A stretch of DNA of 64,000 bases from Alphaproteobacteria bacterium (GTDB lineage: Bacteria; Pseudomonadota; Alphaproteobacteria; Micropepsales; Micropepsaceae): NCBI GenBank assembly GCA_015654635.1, contig JAATGP010000008.1, forward strand, positions 62,001 through 126,000, in the 5' to 3' direction. Made by a program: the position numbers and the translations under genes. This document shows, piece after piece, positions 53,932 through 61,794 of the stretch (within the stretch, counting starts at the first letter, position 1; every line of letters starts with the position of its first letter). The notes beneath the pieces were generated by a model. It saw only the letters and a program-made list of their open reading frames with translations, was not told the DNA's origin and made no database searches.

Positions 53932-54240
53932 ATGCACGACCATCACCGCCGCCGCTTTCGCGGCATGAGCGCCGAAGCCATGCGTGCTGCAGCCGACGCT
54001 ATCGAAGCCGGAGGAGAGCCGGTTCGCGCCACCACCCGCGTCCAGCTCGAATTGCCGCCGCAGGCGATGGAGCGCTTGCAGCGCCTCAAAGACCGCACGG
54101 AGGCTGCCTCTTATGCCGAGGTGATTCGCAACGCTTTGCGTCTCTTCGAGGCTTTGGTGGACGAGCACGAGAAGGGCGCCGAATTTTCTCTCAAGCGCGC
54201 CGATGGTGAGATTGTGGCATACAAAATTTTCGCGGGATGA
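53932..54240 (+). CDS. Ribbon-helix-helix (CopG-like) protein
   Basis: A 102-residue protein; AAGGAG stands 8 nt before ATG 53932. Residues ~33-75 give an RHH pattern: strand TTRVQLELPPQAMERLQRLK followed by TEAASYAEVIRNALRLFEAL. The basic, His-rich start (MHDHHRRRFRGMS) echoes that of its operon partner. The direct repeats in the operon promoter are its likely operator (autoregulation). Such proteins are often antitoxins, but the partner does not look like a known toxin. Confidence 0.75.
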   Translation: MHDHHRRRFRGMSAEAMRAAADAIEAGGEPVRATTRVQLELPPQAMERLQRLKDRTEAASYAEVIRNALRLFEALVDEHEKGAEFSLKRADGEIVAYKIFAG

Positions 54241-54263
54241 CCAGATCAGGTGTCTCTGGTTAA

Positions 54264-54986
54264 ATGGCGCCCATGCAAATCATCGAGCGCCCTTCCCTCA
54301 ACCACGATGCGCGGTCCGCGCCCATCGACATGCTGATCCTGCACTACACCGGCATGCGCACGGGCGCGGAGGCGCTGGCACGGCTTTGTGATCCTGAGGC
54401 TAAAGTCTCGGCGCATTACATGATTGATGAAGATGGCACGGTTTACCACCTTGTCGATGAAGGGCGTCGCGCTTGGCATGCGGGGGTGTCATATTGGGCA
54501 GGCGACACCAATATCAACGCCCGTTCCATCGGCATTGAACTCGTCAATCCCGGTCACGAATTCGGCTATAGCCCCTTTGCCGAACCGCAGATCGTTGCCT
54601 TGATGGAGCTTGCCAAAGACATCCTCCGCCGCCACGCTATTATGCCCCATGGCGTGCTCGGCCATTCCGATGTGGCACCGGCCCGCAAGACCGATCCAGG
54701 CGAGTTGTTTCCCTGGACCCGCCTTGCCACGGCAGGCATCGGCCTGTGGCCTGACTCCGCCGCAGGTGACGAGCCCTTGGAGATGAAGACCTTCGCAGCG
54801 GCTCTGGCGCGCTTCGGTTACGGTGTGCCGCCTGCCGTTAACACTCCCGTCGAAACCGTCATAGCGGCCTTTCAGCGCCATTTCCGCCCCCGCCACATCG
54901 ACGGTGTGGCAGACAGCGAATGCGCGACTATCCTCCACGCCCTGATTAAGAATCTGCCGCGACCACCCCAGGGCTCATGCCTCTGA
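54264..54986 (+). CDS. N-acetylmuramoyl-L-alanine amidase (AmpD family)
   Basis: A 240-residue amidase_2 protein. Zinc ligands are expected in LILHYTGM (His), GHSDVAPARKTDPG (His and Asp); the Glu is in RSIGIELVNPG. The C-terminal ~70 residues resemble a peptidoglycan-binding domain (FAAALARFGYG; VIAAFQRHFRP). No signal peptide is seen, so it is the cytosolic type that recycles 1,6-anhydro-muropeptides. It sits upstream of rnpB and the dcw cluster. Confidence 0.9.
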   Translation: MAPMQIIERPSLNHDARSAPIDMLILHYTGMRTGAEALARLCDPEAKVSAHYMIDEDGTVYHLVDEGRRAWHAGVSYWAGDTNINARSIGIELVNPGHEFGYSPFAEPQIVALMELAKDILRRHAIMPHGVLGHSDVAPARKTDPGELFPWTRLATAGIGLWPDSAAGDEPLEMKTFAAALARFGYGVPPAVNTPVETVIAAFQRHFRPRHIDGVADSECATILHALIKNLPRPPQGSCL

Positions 54987-55223
54987 TTGACAAGCGCGCC
55001 GCGGGTATACTCCTCGTGATGGATCGCTCCATTAAACCATGTAAATTCACGCTCTTAGCGTGATTGACCAGACACCGGTCGAAAACCCGGCCGCGATGAA
55101 ATTGCGTCACCTGGAATGTTGGAGCGGCTCAAAGGTGACACTTGGCAATATTCGGGGAATCGCCTTCTATCGTTGGTAAATAATGTGTTAAAATTTTCGC
55201 TGTCAAAGTCTACGGAGGGCAAG

Positions 55224-55496
55224 ATGCCCAAGGACAACGAGAGCCTTCCCGATCTTGACCTGCAGGTGATTTACCCGCCGCAGGGGCTTCCGTCTTCGGT
55301 GGCTGCTCCGCCGGTTGTGACGCCATCGCCGAACAACAATGGCTATGCCGTCATCTCGCTGGGCGCTGTCCAGGCGCAGGCACCGCAGCCGGTCGTGCAG
55401 TCCCCTGGTCTGGTTGTACTGGCGGTCGGTTCGAAGAAGGACGACGAAAAGTCGAAGAAGGGTCCTGAGATTTCGAGCGTGTTCCTGCGACTTTGA
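55224..55496 (+). CDS. Hypothetical protein (90 aa)
   Basis: ATG 55224 follows GGAGGG by 5 nt; the frame is open to 55116. A Pro/Val-rich protein without signal peptide (MPKDNESLPDLDLQVIYPPQ), a middle hydrophobic stretch (GYAVISLGAVQAQ; GLVVLAVGS) and a Lys/Asp-rich run (KKDDEKSKKG). Unknown; it is 24 bp upstream of and probably co-transcribed with the next gene. Confidence 0.55.
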   Translation: MPKDNESLPDLDLQVIYPPQGLPSSVAAPPVVTPSPNNNGYAVISLGAVQAQAPQPVVQSPGLVVLAVGSKKDDEKSKKGPEISSVFLRL

Positions 55497-55520
55497 AGGG
55501 GCGTTAATAGGGGGCTGGCG

Positions 55521-56078
55521 ATGGGGTATTGGGCGGCTGCCGCGGTGGTGATCACCGCGCTGGCGGTTTTGGGTGGGGTTTACATGGCATTTTTCTGGCC
55601 GGTTGGCGGCGCCAAAAGGAAAGCGGCCGCGCACCAGCGCGACATGCGCACGACCTGGAAGGTGGTGCAGCTCGGAGGGCCCATCCTCAAGGGGCTTGGA
55701 ATGGCCGATAAGATCAAATTTGGTGTGATCGTCTCGACCGATGAGATGCTGGCGCAAACCCAAACGATGTTGTTCTGTCCGCTGATCAATGGCGTGGATG
55801 AGGGCGATCTCCTGGCTGTTTTGCCCTGGCATGTCGAGGTCAAGATTAAGCACGAGCCGGAGCGGCGCTACGCCCGCATCGATTACGAGCACAAATACGT
55901 CTCCACGAAGATTGTGCTGCCGATTTCGCACCACGAAATCGATATGGATGGGCGCGAGCGCGGCTATCTCGATGCGGCCTCACAGGCGGCGGTGGCAGAG
56001 AAGCTGTCGGCTTGGTTTCCCCAGTTCAGCAAGCTGGCAAAGAAACCGTTTGGTTCGGAGCACGGCCTCCCCCTATAG
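55521..56078 (+). CDS. Membrane-anchored protein of unknown function (weak PemK/MazF resemblance)
   Basis: A 185-residue protein; AGGGGG lies 7 nt upstream. One N-terminal membrane helix (AAAAVVITALAVLGGVYMAFFW). The remainder has strands and a helix in an order reminiscent of the PemK/MazF fold: FGVIVSTDEMLAQTQTMLFC, PWHVEVKI, STKIVLPISHHEID and a final helix QAAVAEKLSAWF. The resemblance is by eye only. The upstream 90-residue gene does not look like a classic antitoxin. The stop codon lies in the -10 box of the rnpB promoter. Confidence 0.55.
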   Translation: MGYWAAAAVVITALAVLGGVYMAFFWPVGGAKRKAAAHQRDMRTTWKVVQLGGPILKGLGMADKIKFGVIVSTDEMLAQTQTMLFCPLINGVDEGDLLAVLPWHVEVKIKHEPERRYARIDYEHKYVSTKIVLPISHHEIDMDGRERGYLDAASQAAVAEKLSAWFPQFSKLAKKPFGSEHGLPL

Positions 56079-56080
56079 TC
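56051..56080 (+). promoter_or_regulatory. Promoter of rnpB
   Basis: TTGGTT (56051-56056), 18-bp spacer, TATAGT (56075-56080). The expected transcription start about 6-8 nt later coincides with the 5' end of the RNase P RNA. Confidence 0.6.
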
Positions 56081-56085
56081 CACAT

Positions 56086-56553
56086 GCGTCAGATGGCTGG
56101 ATGGCCGCTTGCGAACGTGGCTGCGTGGGGTGTACTCCGCGCAAAGCGCGTTGGTGAGAGGAAAGTCCGGGCTCCACGGAAACACGGTGACGGATAACAT
56201 CCGCCGGGGGTAACCCCAGGGAAAGCGCCACAGAAATTATACCGCCCGTCTGCGCTGCATGTTGCAGCTATGCCGGGGCAAGCCTTGGAAAGGGCCTGCT
56301 GCGGCGGAGCCCGAAGGGGCGAAGACGAGTAAGGTTGAAAAGGTGCGGTAAGAGCGCACCGCGGGTCTGGCAACAGAATCGGCATGGCAAGCCCCACCGG
56401 GAGCAAGACCAAATAGGGACGGCACGTAATCCGTTTCCGGATAGCCGTCCGGGTAGGTCGCGAGAGGCAGTCGGTAACGGCTGTCCCAGAGGAATGGTCA
56501 TCTATCCGCCTTCGGGCGGGGGACAGAACCCGGCTTAGAGGCCGTCTGACGCA
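56086..56553 (+). ncRNA. rnpB: RNase P RNA (bacterial class A)
   Basis: The ends pair to form helix P1: TGCGTCAGATGGC (56086-56098) with GCCGTCTGACGCA (56541-56553). Inside are the universally conserved stretches GAGGAAAGTCCGGGCTCCAC (from 56157), ACAGAAATTATACCGCC, GACGAGTAAGGTTGAAAAGG (from 56323), and the 3' conserved GGACAGAACCCGGCTTA. At about 468 nt it is on the long side of the class. Several short open frames overlapping it are spurious. Confidence 0.96.
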
Positions 56554-56901
56554 AATCATTCCCGAACAGGCCGTGGTCCTGAGCGCCATTCCGCTCTTAA
56601 TATGAGAACGAATAGTGATCATTTGCTCTCGTGTTAAGGGTGAATTTACCAAGCTTAGCGCATGCTTAACGTGTTGTTTATTTGTTCTCCGATTCGCAAG
56701 AGTTAGTGGAGTTGACGCAAGGTGACATCTAGCCGTAGGTCCTCAACCCCCTCATACTATTAGGCTTTTCCCTTGACTCGTCACTCTGTCCCATAGTATC
56801 CCATAACTTCCCATACGCAGTAAGGGCGCGGATTTCCGCGTTTTCGCCACCCATTTCGACGAAAAGCCGAACTGCTCTAGGGACTTAGGGGACGGGGACC
56901 G
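56554..56901. other. Intergenic region upstream of the dcw cluster
   Basis: A 348-bp AT-richer gap that carries the promoter of the division and cell-wall genes. It contains the three MraZ boxes at 56789-56813 and a possible -35 TTGACT (56773-56778) with TAGTAT (56794-56799) at 15-bp spacing. No ORF is credible. Confidence 0.6.
56789..56813 (-). promoter_or_regulatory. Three MraZ boxes
   Basis: TCCCA at 56789, 56799 and 56809, i.e. on the minus strand TGGGA-N5-TGGGA-N5-TGGGA. Repeated TGGGN units with 5-nt spacers are the known MraZ operator. They lie about 90-110 bp before mraZ, within the likely promoter, so MraZ should repress its own cluster. Confidence 0.85.
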
Positions 56902-57429
56902 GTGTCCAACCAGCGTTTCATATCGACGGTTGCTGGTACGCTCGACGGCAAGGGGCGGGTTTGCATCCCCGCATCCTGGCGGAAAATTCTGGACGCTCAG
57001 GAGACCGGTGGCGTTTACATCTGCCCGAATTTGGAAGGCGGCTCGTTGGATGGCTTTGGCCAATCCTTGATGGATAGCGAATGCCAGCGCCTCGATGCGC
57101 TGGATCCACTTCTCTCCGCCTTGCATGACGATCTTGCCACCCACATCACGGCCGAAAGCATGCTGTTGCCGATTGATGAGAATGGCCGCATTCGCCTGCC
57201 GGAAGATTTCATTCAAGCCGCTGGCCTTAAGGACAAAGTCGTCTTTGTCGGACTCGGTCGCAAGTTCCAGATTTGGGACCCGGTGACATATGCCCCGATA
57301 AAGGCCAAGCGTCTGACTGGTGCCCTGGCCGAAAGGTCTGCGCGCGCTGCCAGGGAAGAAGCGGCCCGCGAAATAGCTGGGGCGCCCCCCGCATCGCCGC
57401 CAACGACACAACAGATAGGGACGCCATGA
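56902..57429 (+). CDS. mraZ: Transcriptional regulator MraZ
   Basis: A 175-residue MraZ with GTG start. Two AbrB-like swapped-hairpin halves are visible: STVAGTLDGKGRVCIPASWR (residues 8-27) and LLPIDENGRIRLPEDFIQAA (residues ~87-106). A tail rich in Ala/Glu/Pro follows (about 130-175), longer than in E. coli. First gene of the dcw cluster; its stop overlaps the rsmH start (ATGA). Confidence 0.95.
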   Translation: MSNQRFISTVAGTLDGKGRVCIPASWRKILDAQETGGVYICPNLEGGSLDGFGQSLMDSECQRLDALDPLLSALHDDLATHITAESMLLPIDENGRIRLPEDFIQAAGLKDKVVFVGLGRKFQIWDPVTYAPIKAKRLTGALAERSARAAREEAAREIAGAPPASPPTTQQIGTP

Positions 57430-58346
57430 GCCACGTCCCGGTCTTGATCGCCGAAGTGCTGGAGGCTTTGAGCCCGCACGACGGCGGTCATTACGTTGAT
57501 GCTACCTTTGGCGGCGGCGGTTACACCCGAGCCATCCTCGAGGCTGCCAAATGCCGCGTTCTCGGCATTGATCGCGATCCGGCTGCCATCGCACGTGGTC
57601 AGGCATTGGTGGAGGCTTATGCGGGCCGTCTAACGCTGGCCCATGGTGCCTTCTCCGATATGGACGAGCTCTTGGCGATGGCGGGCGTGTCCCGCACCGA
57701 TGGCGTGGTGCTTGATCTCGGCGTCTCTTCTTTCCAGTTCGATGAGCCGGATCGCGGTTTTTCCTTCCGCTTCGATGGTCCACTCGATATGCGCATGAGC
57801 GCTGAGGGCATGAGCGCGGCCGACTTCATCAATACCGCCGAAGAACGTGAAATCTCGGATGTTATCGCCCACCATGGCGAAGAACGCCAAGCCCGCCGCA
57901 TTGCCAAAGCCATCGTCAAGGCGCGTCCCATTCATCGCACGCTCGAACTTGCCAAACTGGTTGCCGATACGCTCGGCCCGGCTGCTTTGCGTCATCCCAT
58001 CCATCCGGCGACGCGTACCTTTCAGGCTTTGCGCATCCATGTGAATGACGAGCTAGGCGAGCTGACCCGTGCGCTCGAAGCTGCCACCACGATTTTGCTG
58101 CCGCATGGCCGGCTTGTCGTGGTCTCGTTTCATTCGCTGGAAGATCGCATCGTCAAACGCTTCCTCACCGAATTCGGCAAAGAAACCCCGCAACCTTCGC
58201 GTCATGCGCCTGGGCTCGTGGGGGCCGCCAAACCGCAATACCGCCTTTTGGGATCAAAACCCGTTGGTCCCAGTGATGGCGAAATCGCAACCAACCCTCG
58301 GTCCCGCTCGGCAAAGCTGCGCGCGGCCGAACGTTTGGCTGCTTAG
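57426..58346 (+). CDS. rsmH: 16S rRNA (cytosine1402-N4)-methyltransferase RsmH
   Basis: A 306-residue MraW/RsmH protein: HVPVLIAEVLEAL, SAM motif YVDATFGGGGYTRAIL, GVVLDLGVSSFQFDEPDRGF and SFHSLEDRIVKRF are all diagnostic. ATG 57426 overlaps the mraZ stop. Methylates C1402 of 16S rRNA in the P site. Confidence 0.96.
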   Translation: MSHVPVLIAEVLEALSPHDGGHYVDATFGGGGYTRAILEAAKCRVLGIDRDPAAIARGQALVEAYAGRLTLAHGAFSDMDELLAMAGVSRTDGVVLDLGVSSFQFDEPDRGFSFRFDGPLDMRMSAEGMSAADFINTAEEREISDVIAHHGEERQARRIAKAIVKARPIHRTLELAKLVADTLGPAALRHPIHPATRTFQALRIHVNDELGELTRALEAATTILLPHGRLVVVSFHSLEDRIVKRFLTEFGKETPQPSRHAPGLVGAAKPQYRLLGSKPVGPSDGEIATNPRSRSAKLRAAERLAA

Positions 58347-58355
58347 GAGAGAGCT

Positions 58356-58733
58356 ATGATCCGCATCGTCAGCACGCTCTGCGTTGGTCTTCTCGGCTTC
58401 ACGGTGATCTCGGCTTATCACATCTCCGAACAGGCCCGCATCGCCAAGCAGGAACTTCGCCATACCGAAACGCAGATCGCCTCGGAAACCACCGAGATTA
58501 GCGTCCTCGAAGTGCAGTGGCAAAAGCAGGCTAGTCCCGAGACCATTCAGAAACTGGCCGAGGCCTCACTTGGCATGGGCAACACCACCACGGTGCAGCT
58601 GGCCTCGGTTACCCAATTGCCGCGCCGCAGTGCTGCCTTGAACGGCGAAGAAATGCAGCAGGCCAGCCTGCAAAGCCCCGTCGCGCAGACGCCTGCTCCT
58701 GTTCTAACGATTTCTGCCCGCAGCGGAATGTGA
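58356..58733 (+). CDS. ftsL: Cell division protein FtsL
   Basis: A 125-residue bitopic protein in the place of ftsL between rsmH and ftsI. It has a short cytosolic start, a membrane helix (VSTLCVGLLGFTVISAYHIS), then a coiled-coil stretch (ARIAKQELRHTETQIASETT) and a polar C-terminus. GGAGAG lies upstream. FtsL sequences are poorly conserved; the call rests on topology and position. Confidence 0.85.
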   Translation: MIRIVSTLCVGLLGFTVISAYHISEQARIAKQELRHTETQIASETTEISVLEVQWQKQASPETIQKLAEASLGMGNTTTVQLASVTQLPRRSAALNGEEMQQASLQSPVAQTPAPVLTISARSGM

Positions 58734-58739
58734 TGGTCC

Positions 58740-60332
58740 ATGGCGCCCCAGCTCACCATCTATCAGCGTCGTATTCTCATCGGGATGGTGTTCTGTGTCG
58801 CCGCTTTCCTCGCTGTGGGTGTGAAGCTTGTGGTGGTGATGGGATTTGCGCCCAATGCGGCACCGGCCCGTCGCGCGCCGCCGATTATTTTCTCCCGTGC
58901 TGATTTGCTGGATCGCAACGGCGAAATCATCGCCCGCGATCTTCCCGCCGGTGATCTTTATGTGCGCCCCGCGCTTCTGAAGGACAAAAGCCGCGCCGCA
59001 CAGGGTCTTGCGACGGCCCTCAATGGCGAGGTTGAGCACCTCACCGCGCTGTTGAAGAACAAAGCCCCCTCCGTCTTGATCGCTCGTCAAGTCTCGCAGG
59101 CCGATCAAGCCAAGGTTGTCGCACTCAAATTGCCGGGTTTGGAATACTTACGCAATTCGAAGCGTTTCTACGCCGATGGCCGCACGTCGGCGCAAGTGAT
59201 TGGGGTCACCGATCTCGACGGCAAGGGTGTTTCGGGGCTCGAACGCGGCGTCGAAGCCAAGCTGCGCGATGGCAGCGGTCCGGTAACGACTTCGCTCGAC
59301 AAGCGCGTGCAGTTTATTCTTGCTGCTGAGGCCGCCTCCAGCATGGCCGAATTCCGGGCCCGTGCCGCTGGCGGTCTGGTTTTGGATGTGAATACCGGTG
59401 AAGTCCTTGCCATGGTGTCGCTGCCCGGTTTCGACCCCAATGTGCGGCAGTTTGCGGCCACCGATTCCGGGCGCAATATCATGGTCCAGGACGTTTATGA
59501 GCTGGGCTCAGTATTCAAGATATTTGCCTTTACGCTCGCCGTCGAGGATCACAAAATTCAGCTCGGTGAGAGTCTGCCGATCGGCAACGGTTATAAGATA
59601 GGCCGTTTCACCATTCACGAGGCCGAGCATATGCCGGCCTTTCTCGCTGCCCGCGATGTCTTGGCGCAGTCCTCCAATATTGGCACTGCTCAGATTGCGC
59701 TACGATCTGGCGGTGAGCGCCAGCGCGCCTTTCTCGGAAATCTTGGCTTGCTGTCCCCGCTGCGCAGCGAATTGCCGGAGCGTGCCCGCCCGCTTTATCC
59801 CGATCACTGGGGTGTGATTGAAACTGCGACCATAGGCTTTGGTCATGGCATTTCGGTCAGCCCGCTATCCTTTGCCGCAGCGGCTGCTTCGGTCGTCAAT
59901 GGTGGCCGGCGTATTGCCCCGACCTTCCTCAAGCACCCGGATGACGCACGCGGCGAACAGGTTGTATCTGCCGCGACCAGTGCCACCATGCGCTCGCTTT
60001 TGCGCTATGTCGTTACCAACGGAACGGGCAAAAAGGCTGATGTTCCCGGCTATGATGTGGGCGGCAAAACCGGATCGGCAGAAAAGCCCGGCCGCCATGG
60101 TTACGAGGCCCACAAGCTGGTGACATCTTTCTGTGCTGTGTTTCCTATTGAAAACCCGCGTTATCTCGTCTTCGTTGTGCTCGATGAACCCCATGGAACC
60201 AAGGCAACGGGCGGCTTTGCGCTGGCCGGATATACTGCCGCCCCGCTGGTAGCTCATGTGGTGGCACGGATCGCGCCCTTGCTGAGAGTCCAGATCAATC
60301 CGATAACCGCCAACAAAAAAGAGAATACTTAG
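58740..60332 (+). CDS. ftsI: Peptidoglycan transpeptidase FtsI (PBP3)
   Basis: A 530-residue class B penicillin-binding protein. N-terminal membrane helix (ILIGMVFCVAAFLAVGVKLVVVM), pedestal domain with RADLLDRNGEIIARDL, and transpeptidase domain with SxxK in ELGSVFKIFAF, SSN in LAQSSNIGTAQ and KTGSAEK. Septal cross-linking enzyme of the divisome. Six bases after ftsL and one before murE. Confidence 0.95.
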   Translation: MAPQLTIYQRRILIGMVFCVAAFLAVGVKLVVVMGFAPNAAPARRAPPIIFSRADLLDRNGEIIARDLPAGDLYVRPALLKDKSRAAQGLATALNGEVEHLTALLKNKAPSVLIARQVSQADQAKVVALKLPGLEYLRNSKRFYADGRTSAQVIGVTDLDGKGVSGLERGVEAKLRDGSGPVTTSLDKRVQFILAAEAASSMAEFRARAAGGLVLDVNTGEVLAMVSLPGFDPNVRQFAATDSGRNIMVQDVYELGSVFKIFAFTLAVEDHKIQLGESLPIGNGYKIGRFTIHEAEHMPAFLAARDVLAQSSNIGTAQIALRSGGERQRAFLGNLGLLSPLRSELPERARPLYPDHWGVIETATIGFGHGISVSPLSFAAAAASVVNGGRRIAPTFLKHPDDARGEQVVSAATSATMRSLLRYVVTNGTGKKADVPGYDVGGKTGSAEKPGRHGYEAHKLVTSFCAVFPIENPRYLVFVVLDEPHGTKATGGFALAGYTAAPLVAHVVARIAPLLRVQINPITANKKENT

Positions 60333-60333
60333 A

Positions 60334-61794
60334 ATGGCTGTGGCGCGTGGGTTGGCAGTGGAGCGGGAGGCGGTGAAACGATTCACCGGGCTCGCCAGTG
60401 ACAGCCGCGAGATAAAGCCGGGCTATCTCTTTGCGGCTATCGCCGGCGTCAAGGGCGATGGCGCGCAGTTTGTGACAGATGCTATGGCGCGCGGCGCCGT
60501 TGCGGTACTCGGCGATCGCGCGATCGGCCAGGCCGTGGCCGACGCCGGTGTCGAATTTATTCCAGCGGACAATCCGCGCCTGGCGCTCGCGCTTTATGCG
60601 GCCGCCTTTTACGGCGCCCAGCCAAAAGTGATTGCCGCTGTCACGGGCACCAATGGCAAGACCTCCATTGCTGTCTTCCTACGTGAAATCTGGACCCGGC
60701 TGGGCAAGCCTGCCGCCAGTATGGGAACGATTGGCGTTGTCACTCCGAACCACACGACAAAACTCGATAACACCACGCCCGGCCCTATCGAAGTGCAGAG
60801 GATCCTCGCCGAATTAAAGGCGGATGGCATCGATCATCTGGCGTTGGAGGCGTCCAGTCACGGGCTGGATCAATATCGTCTCGATGGCGCGGATATTGCT
60901 GCTGTTGCCATCACCAATATCACGCGCGACCATCTCGATTATCACCCCAGTTTCGAGGCTTATATCGAAGCCAAGTTGCGCCTCTTCCGTGATCTGGCCC
61001 GCGATGGCGCTGCCGCTGTGATCAACGCCGATGCCAATTATGCCGATCGCTTTATTGCGGCGGCGGCGGAACGGGGCCTTCGGCTCTTTACCGTGGGCGA
61101 AAATGGCGGCGGCTTGAAGTTGGTCACGCGCCAACCGACGGTCGAGGGTCAGAGCCTCGAGGTTGCTTTCGCGGGTCAAAACTACACGGTGGCTTTGCCC
61201 CTGGCTGGCGCCTTTCAGGCCTCCAACGCTTTGGTTGCTGCCGGTCTGGCGATCGGGTTGGGCGAAGACCCTGCAGCGGTGTTCGGAGCGCTCGCCGGTT
61301 TGAAGGGCGCGCCGGGGCGTTTGGAAAAAGTGGCGGTGGCCGCGTCCGGTGCGCCGATCTTCGTCGATTACGCCCACACGCCCGATGCGCTTGATACCGT
61401 GCTTCTCGCCCTGCGTCCGCACACGATGCGCAAATTGAGCGTTGTTTTCGGCTGTGGCGGGGATCGCGACAAAGGCAAGCGCCCCTTGATGGGGGCGAGC
61501 GCCCTGCGCTTGGCCGACCGCATCATCGTTACCGATGACAATCCGAGAAGTGAAATACCAAGGCAAATCCGGGCAGAAATCCTCGCCGCTTGCCCAGGCG
61601 CCAGCGAGATTGCGGATCGCGCTTTGGCCATCTATACGGGGATTTCCGAGCTTTCCTCGGGTGACGTTCTCGTGATCGCTGGTAAAGGTCATGAGAGCGG
61701 GCAAATCATCGGCACCACCGTTCATCCTTTCAATGACCGCGAGGAAGCGATCAAAGCCGCCGTCGCGCTTGGCGGGCAGGAGTATCTGCCATGA
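60334..61794 (+). CDS. murE: UDP-MurNAc-tripeptide ligase MurE
   Basis: A 486-residue Mur ligase. ATP loop TGTNGKTSIA (residues ~107-116), conserved HTTKLDNTTPGPIE and the DNPRSE motif near residue 405, which marks meso-diaminopimelate-adding MurE. The stop overlaps the murF start (ATGA). Confidence 0.95.
   Translation: MAVARGLAVEREAVKRFTGLASDSREIKPGYLFAAIAGVKGDGAQFVTDAMARGAVAVLGDRAIGQAVADAGVEFIPADNPRLALALYAAAFYGAQPKVIAAVTGTNGKTSIAVFLREIWTRLGKPAASMGTIGVVTPNHTTKLDNTTPGPIEVQRILAELKADGIDHLALEASSHGLDQYRLDGADIAAVAITNITRDHLDYHPSFEAYIEAKLRLFRDLARDGAAAVINADANYADRFIAAAAERGLRLFTVGENGGGLKLVTRQPTVEGQSLEVAFAGQNYTVALPLAGAFQASNALVAAGLAIGLGEDPAAVFGALAGLKGAPGRLEKVAVAASGAPIFVDYAHTPDALDTVLLALRPHTMRKLSVVFGCGGDRDKGKRPLMGASALRLADRIIVTDDNPRSEIPRQIRAEILAACPGASEIADRALAIYTGISELSSGDVLVIAGKGHESGQIIGTTVHPFNDREEAIKAAVALGGQEYLP

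Noticed and set aside
54987..55011. TTGACA ... TATACT as a promoter after ampD
   Set aside because: The two boxes are separated by only 13 bp, too short for a normal sigma70 promoter.
55070..55083. AGACACCGGTCGAA as a LacI-type operator
   Set aside because: The central ACACCGGT matches but the second half does not, and the next gene is an unknown small protein more than 140 bp away.
56892..56908. ACCGGTGTCC at the mraZ start as a LacI-type operator
   Set aside because: It matches only half of the palindrome, overlaps the GTG start codon and belongs to an unrelated cell-wall operon. Probably chance.
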